From an uncultured Shewanella sp. (lineage in GTDB: Bacteria > Pseudomonadota > Gammaproteobacteria > Enterobacterales > Shewanellaceae): DNA of 64,000 nucleotides. The first letter of the stretch is position 1; each line of letters begins with the position of its first letter. Location of the stretch: positions 17,523 to 81,522 of the forward strand of contig NZ_CANLKR010000027.1 of NCBI RefSeq assembly GCF_947491715.1, read 5' to 3'. The notes under the pieces were generated by a model that searched no databases, was not told the origin of the DNA, and saw nothing but the letters and a program-made list of their open reading frames with translations. The position numbers and the translations under genes are program-made. Positions 27,651 to 35,238 of this stretch are shown here, in pieces.

Positions 27651-29873
27651 ATGTTTAAAAAAAGTATTATTTCTTGTTCAATTTTAGGGCTATTTTCTTT
27701 CCTACCTTCGATGACCTTTGCAGCTACTCCGGTTGATTTACGCAATAATCAGATGCAATTATTACATGTTAGTGCTGATAAAAGTGATTTAAACAGCCTG
27801 CTGAATTTTACTGCTAATGACAGTCTAGAATTATTAAAACAACGGACCACTCCAGCGAATATAACCCATAGCCGCTATCGTCAGCTATATCAAGGGATCC
27901 CTGTTTGGGGGCACCATGTATTAGTGACATCTGATGATTCCCAGCAGGTTGTCGCATTACATGGGGCATTGCTACAAGGGATTGGTAAAGACATCAGTAC
28001 TCAGAGCATACAAACCAATAAAATGCAGGCGAAAAAGGTACTGTTTAAGCAACAAAATGCACTGAAAGCCCAAAACCCAGAGGTGAAAGATTGGGTATTT
28101 GAAAATATTACCAGTGAGAAAGTGATTTATTTAAATGAAAGAAATCAAGCTAAATTGGCTATTTTTATCTCGTTTTTTGCCGATTCAGCGAAAGGAGGGC
28201 ATCCTACCAGACCTACTTATATCATCGATGCGACAACAGGTGAAATGATAGAAAGCTATGATGGACTTGCTTTCGCTGCTGGTACTGGCCCTGGTGGTAA
28301 TGCGAAAGTAGGTCAATATCATTATGGTACGGACTTCCCCACACTTGATATCATTGATGTGGATGGCAGTACTTGTCAAATGGAAAACACCAATGTTAAA
28401 ACCGTTGATTTAGATCATGGCACATCCGGTACCTCAGTGTTTGAGTTTGGTTGCTATGAAAATACCAAAAAAGAAATCAATGGCGCTTATTCTCCGCTCA
28501 ATGATGCTCACTTCTTTGGTGGAGTGGTGTTTGATATGTTTAATGATTGGTATCAAACCGCACCACTCACTTTCCAATTAACCATGCGAGTGCATTATTC
28601 CAATAACTATGAGAATGCGTTTTGGAATGGCTCTTCCATGACTTTTGGTGATGGTCGAAATACTTTCTATCCACTCACATCGCTGGATGTGTCTGCTCAT
28701 GAAGTGAGCCATGGGGTGACTGAGCAAAATTCGGGTTTACAATATTCGAAGCAGCCAGGTGGCATTAATGAGTCATTTTCTGATATTTCAGGGGATGCGG
28801 CTGAGTTTTATATGAAAGGAACCAATGACTTTTTAGTGGGAGCCGATATTTTTAAAGCCGCAACGGGGGCGCTGCGTTATTTTGCTGATCCTACCTTAGA
28901 TGGCCGCTCAATTGGGCATGTGAATGATTACTATGATGGATTGGGTGTGCACTATTCCAGTGGGGTCTTTAATCGGGCTTTTTATAATTTGGCGACTACA
29001 GCGGGTTGGGATACTCATAAGGCATTTGATCTCTGGGTCAAAGCCAATCTAGATTACTGGGGACCATTGACAAACTTTCAGCAGGGGGCTGAAGGGATTT
29101 TGGACGCGGCTTTGGTGCTGAAAGACACAAATCCGAATTTTGATTATCCTGCTACTGATGTGCGTGATGCATTTGCTGTTGTGGGGATTGATCTCGTGAT
29201 CCCAGCAGAACCTATTGCGAATTTTGAGTTTAGTAAAGAGTTTTTAACGGTGAGCTTTACGGATACCAGTTCCAGCCCGAATGGTAATATCACCACTTGG
29301 GCATGGGATTTTGGTGATGGCGGAAACTCCACATTGCAAAACCCCATTTATACTTATGCTGCTGGCGGTGCGTATCAAGTGAATTTGATGGTGACGGATG
29401 TGGATGATCGCACTCACTCTGTGACGCAAACGGTCAATGTGGCGCAATTACCTGAATATTGTACTGTGACTGGGGGATCAAACAGTTATGAGTGGATAAG
29501 CGGTGTCAGTGTCGGTGGTTTCAGCAATAGCTCTGGGGCCAGTGGTTATTCTGACTTTACAGGCCAAGTGATTGATATGACTAAAGGCACTGGATACCCT
29601 ATGGTGTTAACGCCGGGCTATTCTGGTGCATCTTATACTGAAAATTGGCTCATTTGGGTTGACTTGAATCAAGATGGAGATTTTGATGATGCAGGAGAGC
29701 AGCTCTTCAATGGTACTGGCTCAAATGCAATGACTGGGACATTAACTGTGCCTGCGACTGCAATGACGGGCCAGACAGTGATGAGAGTGTCTATGCAGTG
29801 GAACTCGTCAGTTTCAGCATGTGAAGCCTTTAGTTGGGGGGAAGTGGAAGATTACACCATTAATGTGCAGTAA
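27651..29873 (+). CDS. secreted M4 metalloprotease (vibriolysin-like), copy 2
   Basis: A 740-aa paralogue of the preceding protease, with the same length and domain order: signal peptide, FTP/PepSY prodomain, M4 domain (HEVSH 350-354, GGINESFSD, GVHYSSG), PKD domain and GEVED domain. The prodomain and catalytic domain are almost identical to copy 1 even at DNA level. The first 70 residues and the last 140 (PKD and GEVED) differ much more. This uneven divergence suggests gene conversion of the centre or selection for new binding specificity in the tail. All zinc ligands are kept, so both should be active. A bidirectional terminator follows. Confidence 0.93.
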   Translation: MFKKSIISCSILGLFSFLPSMTFAATPVDLRNNQMQLLHVSADKSDLNSLLNFTANDSLELLKQRTTPANITHSRYRQLYQGIPVWGHHVLVTSDDSQQVVALHGALLQGIGKDISTQSIQTNKMQAKKVLFKQQNALKAQNPEVKDWVFENITSEKVIYLNERNQAKLAIFISFFADSAKGGHPTRPTYIIDATTGEMIESYDGLAFAAGTGPGGNAKVGQYHYGTDFPTLDIIDVDGSTCQMENTNVKTVDLDHGTSGTSVFEFGCYENTKKEINGAYSPLNDAHFFGGVVFDMFNDWYQTAPLTFQLTMRVHYSNNYENAFWNGSSMTFGDGRNTFYPLTSLDVSAHEVSHGVTEQNSGLQYSKQPGGINESFSDISGDAAEFYMKGTNDFLVGADIFKAATGALRYFADPTLDGRSIGHVNDYYDGLGVHYSSGVFNRAFYNLATTAGWDTHKAFDLWVKANLDYWGPLTNFQQGAEGILDAALVLKDTNPNFDYPATDVRDAFAVVGIDLVIPAEPIANFEFSKEFLTVSFTDTSSSPNGNITTWAWDFGDGGNSTLQNPIYTYAAGGAYQVNLMVTDVDDRTHSVTQTVNVAQLPEYCTVTGGSNSYEWISGVSVGGFSNSSGASGYSDFTGQVIDMTKGTGYPMVLTPGYSGASYTENWLIWVDLNQDGDFDDAGEQLFNGTGSNAMTGTLTVPATAMTGQTVMRVSMQWNSSVSACEAFSWGEVEDYTINVQ

Positions 29874-29975
29874 TTAATGTTCAGTCATTTTTATGTAGAG
29901 CAAAGCGATTAGAGTCAATGTCTATTGAAGGTATGAATTGAAATAGATGGATTGAGTCGTGATGCTGACGATAAA

Positions 29976-30006
29976 AAAAAGGAGACTCATTTTGAGTCTC
30001 CTTTTT
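29976..30006. terminator. bidirectional terminator between protease 2 and fadE
   Basis: A 14-bp stem made of a-run, ggagactca and its complement tgagtctcc, then a t-run, with a 3-nt loop. It is flanked by A-runs and T-runs so that it can work on both strands for these converging genes. Confidence 0.9.
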
Positions 30007-30033
30007 AAGGATTACGATAAGAATGTAAGGTGT

Positions 30034-32481
30034 TTAAGCTGCTTGCTCATGATGCTTATGTGCGGTCATTTGAGCTTGTAACTCTTCGGGAGAAAAATCA
30101 TCGACATTAATAGACTTCATTCGACCTATCTCTGCTTTTTCTAATAGTGCGACTTCATCATCAGTTAATATGCCTAAGGCTTTTCCTTCTGCTGCCACTT
30201 TATCAAGCCATATGAAAGGCAAACGTTTATTGGCTGCTTTACAGACTTTATCAAACAAAGGTTCTGCAGCCAGCAGATCTTTAAAGGTTTCTTCTTGAAT
30301 ACCGATGGGATTATTTTCATGGGCGGCAAAATATTGACCATTACCTAAACGATCACGACTTGCACCAGGTGTTTGCATAATCGCAGCAACTTTGCCATCT
30401 AGCGCATCACTTGGGCGGGTTATAGGACGGCCAAATGGGAAGATGAATAGACGTAGTGCACGACCTAGCCCCATTGGGAAGTTGTCTAGTAATTCATCGA
30501 GAGACGTTTGTAGTTTATGCAATGAATCTTCGACAGCCCATTGAACTAGGGGTAAATCTTCAGTTTTACGGCCGTCGTCTTGATAACGTTTAAGAGTAGC
30601 AGACGTTAAATAGAGCTGACTTAATAAGTCGCCTAGGCGAGCTGAAATACGCTCTTTACGTTTTAAGTTACCACCTAAGGTTGCCATAGCTAAGTCAGAA
30701 AGCAGGGCTAAGTTAGCACTAAAACGGTTCATGTGCTGATAATAACGCTTGGTTTTATCAGAATAGGGGGCATTAGAGAAACGGCTTGAGGTCAAACCCA
30801 ACCAGAAGCTGCGCACAAAGTTACTGGCTGCAAAACCCATGTGACCAAAAATAGCGGCATCAAAGTCATTCAAGCCTTTAGTAGCATCGGAATCGAACGC
30901 TGATTCCATTTCTGCTAGCACATAGGGATGACAGCGAATAGCGCCTTGCCCATAAATGATCATAGAGCGAGTAAGAATATTCGCTCCTTCAACGGTAATG
31001 GCGATGGGTGCGGCTTGATAGCCACGACCTAGGTAGTTATTAGGGCCAAGACAGACACCCTTACCCCCATGGATATCCATGGCATCAATGATACTTTTTT
31101 GCATTCTATCGGTTAAATGGCATTTTACGATAGCGGAAATAACGGAAGGCTTTTCACCTAAATCAATACCTGTTGTCGTTAATGAGGCAACAGCGTCCAT
31201 CAAGTAAGCATTACCACCAATACGAGCCATTGGCTCTTCAATGCCTTCGAGTTTACCGATAGGTAATTTAAACTGACGGCGAATGCGAGCATAAGCGCCT
31301 GTGGCCAAAGCGGTCGTTTTCACACCACCTGCAGAATTTGAGGGTAAAGTGATACCTCGTCCAACAGATAAGCACTCGACCAGCATGCGCCAACCTTGAC
31401 CTGCCATTTCTGGGCCACCAATGATGAAACTGAGTGGGACAAAGACTGCTTCGCCTTGAGTGGGGCCATTTTGGAACATACAGTTGAGTGGGAAGTGACG
31501 GCGACCTGTGATCACGCCTTTTATATTTGTTGGAATAAGGGCACAAGTGATCCCAAGTTCTTTTTTATCGCCTAACAAGCCATCTGGATCTTGGAGTTTA
31601 AAGGCAAGCCCTAATACGGTCGCAACAGGCGCGAGCGTGATATAGCGCTTGTTCCATGTGAGTTTCATGCCTAGGACTTCTTCACCTTCCCATTGTCCTT
31701 TACACACAACGCCAAAATCAGGAATGGCGCCGGCATCACTGCCTGCTTCGGGACTGGTTAAAGCAAAACAAGGTACTTCGAGCCCTTTTGCTAAGCGAGG
31801 TAGATAGTGATTTTGCTGCTCGCTTGTGCCGTAATGTTGTAATAACTCGCCAGGGCCGAGAGAATTAGGGACACCGACTGTTGAAGCCAGTTCACTGCTA
31901 ACACCCGCTAACTTTTGCAGTACGCGAGATTGTGCATAGGCAGAAAACTCTAATCCACCATATTGTTTTTTAATGATCATGGCAAAGAAGCCATTATCTT
32001 TTAAATATTGCCAAACTTCTTGGGGAAGATCCGCAAGTTGATGTGACACTTGATGTTGATTGACCATGGCACAAACGGTTTCAACAGGCCCATCAATAAA
32101 AGCTTGCTCTTCAGCGGATAAGGTCGCTTTTGGATAATTGTGTAGTTTTTTCCAATTTGGGTTACCGGCAAAAAGATCCGCATCCCACCATGTGGTACCG
32201 GCTTCAATGGCTTCTTTTTCCGTTGATGACATTTCAGGCATGATCCCGCGATATACCTTCAATAAAGGGCGGGTGATGAAATTTTTTCTAAAAGATGTTA
32301 GGTTAAGAGGTAAAGCTATGATCAAAAAGGCAATCCAGGCAATAGGGTTGATGATATCAATCATCGAACCTGCCACCATTATAATGCCAGCACCAAGTGT
32401 TGCAGTCAGCAACGATACTCGTAAATAGGTTAATGTACCTAATACTAAGATCATCGCTATAATCCAAAGTAGCGTATTCAC
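30034..32481 (-). CDS. fadE: acyl-CoA dehydrogenase FadE
   Basis: An 815-aa enzyme, the length of E. coli FadE (814 aa), catalysing the first dehydrogenation of fatty-acid beta-oxidation. An N-terminal hydrophobic region (residues 1-65) anchors it at the membrane. The flavin dehydrogenase core follows (CFALTSPEAGSDAGAIPDFG, ITVEGANILTRSMIIYGQGA), then a DUF1974-type C-terminal region. The start is a GTG at 32481 with AAAGGAGA six to eight bases upstream. A FadR-like operator lies in the divergent spacer to yafJ, so repression in the absence of long-chain acyl-CoA is expected. Confidence 0.95.
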   Translation of the reverse strand: MNTLLWIIAMILVLGTLTYLRVSLLTATLGAGIIMVAGSMIDIINPIAWIAFLIIALPLNLTSFRKNFITRPLLKVYRGIMPEMSSTEKEAIEAGTTWWDADLFAGNPNWKKLHNYPKATLSAEEQAFIDGPVETVCAMVNQHQVSHQLADLPQEVWQYLKDNGFFAMIIKKQYGGLEFSAYAQSRVLQKLAGVSSELASTVGVPNSLGPGELLQHYGTSEQQNHYLPRLAKGLEVPCFALTSPEAGSDAGAIPDFGVVCKGQWEGEEVLGMKLTWNKRYITLAPVATVLGLAFKLQDPDGLLGDKKELGITCALIPTNIKGVITGRRHFPLNCMFQNGPTQGEAVFVPLSFIIGGPEMAGQGWRMLVECLSVGRGITLPSNSAGGVKTTALATGAYARIRRQFKLPIGKLEGIEEPMARIGGNAYLMDAVASLTTTGIDLGEKPSVISAIVKCHLTDRMQKSIIDAMDIHGGKGVCLGPNNYLGRGYQAAPIAITVEGANILTRSMIIYGQGAIRCHPYVLAEMESAFDSDATKGLNDFDAAIFGHMGFAASNFVRSFWLGLTSSRFSNAPYSDKTKRYYQHMNRFSANLALLSDLAMATLGGNLKRKERISARLGDLLSQLYLTSATLKRYQDDGRKTEDLPLVQWAVEDSLHKLQTSLDELLDNFPMGLGRALRLFIFPFGRPITRPSDALDGKVAAIMQTPGASRDRLGNGQYFAAHENNPIGIQEETFKDLLAAEPLFDKVCKAANKRLPFIWLDKVAAEGKALGILTDDEVALLEKAEIGRMKSINVDDFSPEELQAQMTAHKHHEQAA

Positions 32482-32559
32482 TGTCTTTCTCCTTTAAAGT
32501 GTGACCCAATTATCGAAAACGGTCACTAATATTTACTGGCATCCAGACCATGTTACTTT

Positions 32560-32576
32560 TCGTGGTCTGACCTGTC
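32560..32576. promoter_or_regulatory. FadR-like operator in fadE promoter
   Basis: The core TGGTCTGACC (32563-32572) matches the FadR consensus core TGGTCNGACC exactly, with weaker flanks. It lies about 80 bp upstream of the fadE start. A partial inverted copy (cagacca) is at 32544-32550. Confidence 0.75.
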
Positions 32577-32729
32577 TAATATGAAATTTAAACCTTAGTG
32601 AAAAGTAATACAAGCTTTTTTAAACATTTGTTTGAATATTTATTATTTTTTAATTATTTAATCTGACGCAATAACTGGGTAAAATGGCGTAAAATTAGGG
32701 TTTATAGTGTACTGAGTAGGTGGAATAAA

Positions 32730-33527
32730 ATGTGTGAGCTGCTGGCCATGAGCGCGAATGTGCCGACTGATATCGTGTTTAGTTTTACAGGGTTGGCGGA
32801 AAGAGGGGGGGTCACTGGTCCTCATATTGATGGCTGGGGGATCACTTTTTATGAAGGTAAAGGAAGCCGTTCTTTTAAAGATGCTTGCCCAAGTAGTGAA
32901 TCGCATATTGCAACTATGATTAAATCGTTTCCGATTAAGAGTGAGTTAGTGATAAGTCATATTCGGCAAGCCAATCGTGGTGGCGTTGCATTAGAAAATA
33001 CTCACCCTTTTATGCGTGAATTATGGGGAAAATACTGGACCTATGCCCATAATGGTCAGCTTAGTGGTTACGAAGATACCTTATTATCTTCTCGCTTTTT
33101 ACCTGTGGGAGATACTGATAGTGAACAGGCCTTTTGTTGGATTTTAGATAAGGTATTGGATAAGTTTGGTTATACTCAGCCTGAGAATATGCTTGTTGTT
33201 TATCGTTATATAGCGGAGTTAGCGGATCAGATCAGGCAGTTAGGTGTATTTAATATGATTTTAAGTGATGGCGATTTCTTGATGAATTATTGCTCTAACA
33301 ATTTGTGTTATATCACACGCAAGGCACCATTTGGTAAAGCAAAGCTGATTGATACAGATGTGGTGGTGGATTTTGATAAAGAAACCACGCCTAATGATAT
33401 CGTGACAGTTATCGCCACTCGGCCGTTAACTCATAATGAGGAGTGGCATATACTCAGCCCAGGGCAATGGACATTGTTTAGGAAAGGTCAAGTGGTGATT
33501 GATCAGTCTTCGGCTACTGAAACATAA
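32730..33527 (+). CDS. yafJ: class II glutamine amidotransferase, YafJ-like
   Basis: A 265-aa protein whose N-terminal Cys2 (MCELLAMSAN) is the class II (Ntn) amidotransferase nucleophile after removal of Met. Other signatures are GPHIDGWGITFYE, SHIRQANRGG and NTHPFMRELWGKYWTYAHNG. It lacks a fused synthase domain, as in E. coli YafJ, whose partner and substrate are not settled. AGGTGG sits well before the ATG. It is divergent from fadE. A hairpin at 33555-33588 ends the transcript. Confidence 0.9.
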   Translation: MCELLAMSANVPTDIVFSFTGLAERGGVTGPHIDGWGITFYEGKGSRSFKDACPSSESHIATMIKSFPIKSELVISHIRQANRGGVALENTHPFMRELWGKYWTYAHNGQLSGYEDTLLSSRFLPVGDTDSEQAFCWILDKVLDKFGYTQPENMLVVYRYIAELADQIRQLGVFNMILSDGDFLMNYCSNNLCYITRKAPFGKAKLIDTDVVVDFDKETTPNDIVTVIATRPLTHNEEWHILSPGQWTLFRKGQVVIDQSSATET

Positions 33528-33554
33528 ACTGACTTAAAAAATAATGGTTAATTT

Positions 33555-33590
33555 AACCCCGTTTAAGACAAGGTGTTCAGACGGGGTTTT
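33555..33590 (+). terminator. rho-independent terminator of yafJ
   Basis: An 8-bp stem (aaccccgt / acggggtt) with an 18-nt loop followed by a short T-run, 28 bp past the yafJ stop. Confidence 0.7.
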
Positions 33591-33628
33591 ATCAAAGGTA
33601 TGCTTTATTTAAGAAAGGTTAATTTACT

Positions 33629-34432
33629 TCATTTTTGTGCATTTTCAAGTTGATTTTGATTGCTAAGTGAAGCAGGGCTTGATCTTGTATCCTTCTCATT
33701 GTTGTTTTGGGGTAAGAGTTCAGGGCTAAATGTGTAGTTTAATAACTGAATATCAAGTTGCTTGCTGCCTTTTTCAAAGTGAGTCAGCCTGATGGGTAAA
33801 TATGCCAGTGATGGCGCCATCCAGAAAAAAGTTTGTCTTTTCTTACTGTCCCTAACGACTTCAATTTTTATGGTGTCATAGATGCCACTCACCACTTTGA
33901 TTTGTTCTCGGCCTATTACCTTAAACTTATAATCATCGACTTCACCTTCTTTGACCATTTTGTATTCGAGATCTTTCGCTCCTTTACTGATATCTAAGCG
34001 AAATTGTAATTGTGCCATTAAAGGGTCATAAATCGATTCTTTATAGGGGAGTTTGACTTTCTTATCTTTGTATCGACTGAATATTTCTTGTTTATCTTTT
34101 AAAAAGACCGTTTGATCTTGATAATCAGAGCCTGTGCCTTTTCTGTCGTGAGTGTAGCGGATTGGGAGTAAATGGCCATCTTTAACGGTGAACTCACTGA
34201 GGATATGACGTTTATCCCAAAGCACGAGCAAACTCACATCACTGTCAAAACGGTACTGATAAATATCCCCTTGTTTTGGCGGTAACTGATAACGAGCTTT
34301 GCCAAGTTCAATACTGCCATAATAGACCTGATATTCGGCGGTTTGCGGTGTGAGAGGTGTTATTTCTGCCTGAGTAAATTGGCTGAAAAAAATCACACTG
34401 AAGGCAGAGATGAAAGATTTGATTTTTAACAA
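33629..34432 (-). CDS. periplasmic DUF3108 protein
   Basis: A 267-aa protein with a signal peptide (FISAFSVIFFSQFTQAE) and a DUF3108 domain: AEYQVYYGSIELGKARYQL, the RYTHDRKGTGSDYQDQ segment, YDPLMAQLQFRLDISKG and FFWMAPSLAYLPIRLTHFEKG. The fold should be a lipocalin-like beta-sheet in the periplasm; function unknown. The start codon is TTG at 34432, supported by AAGGAG seven bases upstream. An Asn/Gln/Ser-rich tail closes the protein. The alkyltransferase-like gene lies upstream on the same strand, about 75 bp away. Confidence 0.8.
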   Translation of the reverse strand: MLKIKSFISAFSVIFFSQFTQAEITPLTPQTAEYQVYYGSIELGKARYQLPPKQGDIYQYRFDSDVSLLVLWDKRHILSEFTVKDGHLLPIRYTHDRKGTGSDYQDQTVFLKDKQEIFSRYKDKKVKLPYKESIYDPLMAQLQFRLDISKGAKDLEYKMVKEGEVDDYKFKVIGREQIKVVSGIYDTIKIEVVRDSKKRQTFFWMAPSLAYLPIRLTHFEKGSKQLDIQLLNYTFSPELLPQNNNEKDTRSSPASLSNQNQLENAQK

Positions 34433-34507
34433 AGGAACACTCCTTAAAACAATCTCAATATCAGTATGTAAAATACAATATGAGCTTAATAAATTAACAA
34501 GGCTAAG

Positions 34508-34912
34508 CTAGAAAGGCATTGCTAGCACTAATGTGGCCATATCGGGTTTCCATTCAAACTGGCTTAATTTAATTCGTCCATCTTTCACTAACACGCCTTC
34601 CATGACTAATCGTTGCATTTGCTCCCTGAAAGCGGGAGTATGTTTTTCAAAGGCAATTTTTCCTTGGCTATTGACGACTCGATGCCAAGGGAGAGTCAAG
34701 TTAGAAGGGGCTTGTTTTAAGGCTGTAGACACAAAGCGTGCTCGACCAGGAAGACCCGCATAATCGGCTATCTTGCCATAACTGCTGATCTGCCCTTTAG
34801 GGATCATGGCAACAATATGCCAGATTTTTTCTTTGGGGCTGGGTTTAGGGGATAAGGACTGTAATCCATCATCGATATGAGGTAATTGTTCATTTAAACC
34901 TGTGCTATCCAT
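34508..34912 (-). CDS. alkyltransferase-like (ATL) DNA-repair protein
   Basis: A 134-aa homologue of the O6-alkylguanine-DNA methyltransferase DNA-binding domain (IPKGQISSYGKIADYAGLPG, RFVSTALKQAP). The active-site PCHRV is replaced by PWHRVV, so the acceptor Cys is Trp. That substitution defines ATL proteins such as E. coli YbaZ, which bind O6-alkylguanine and hand it to nucleotide excision repair rather than reversing it. The C-terminal domain differs from true MGMT. AAGG lies just before the ATG. Confidence 0.9.
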   Translation of the reverse strand: MDSTGLNEQLPHIDDGLQSLSPKPSPKEKIWHIVAMIPKGQISSYGKIADYAGLPGRARFVSTALKQAPSNLTLPWHRVVNSQGKIAFEKHTPAFREQMQRLVMEGVLVKDGRIKLSQFEWKPDMATLVLAMPF

Positions 34913-35238
34913 CAGACACCTTTTACGTCAATAAATTAGCTTAAATATAGCGTATTTTGCCTCTTTATTGGGGGATTTGTTTGTAAATTTCAACCTTGTG
35001 GTGGAAGCGTTGGGTACCATTGGTTGACGCGATAGTTGATTTGCAGTGTTGCTTTTTATGTGCAGTTTGTAATAGCCCAAAATTATTGTGACTTGTAATC
35101 ATGTGATGTAATAGCTTTGCATTATTGCATAGGAGAACGATATTAATTCCATCGTTTGTATTCTTGCTTAGATGGTGGTTAGACGCCATGCCAATATGGA
35201 ACCTGAAGTGTTCTTCATTGTTTAATATTAAATTGAAT
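34913..35238. other. intergenic region, no gene supported
   Basis: A leftward open frame (34965-35294) runs through it but overlaps the end of the phosphatase gene and has an Asn/His/Lys-rich composition without recognisable features. I see no clear terminator or repeat. Confidence 0.4.
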
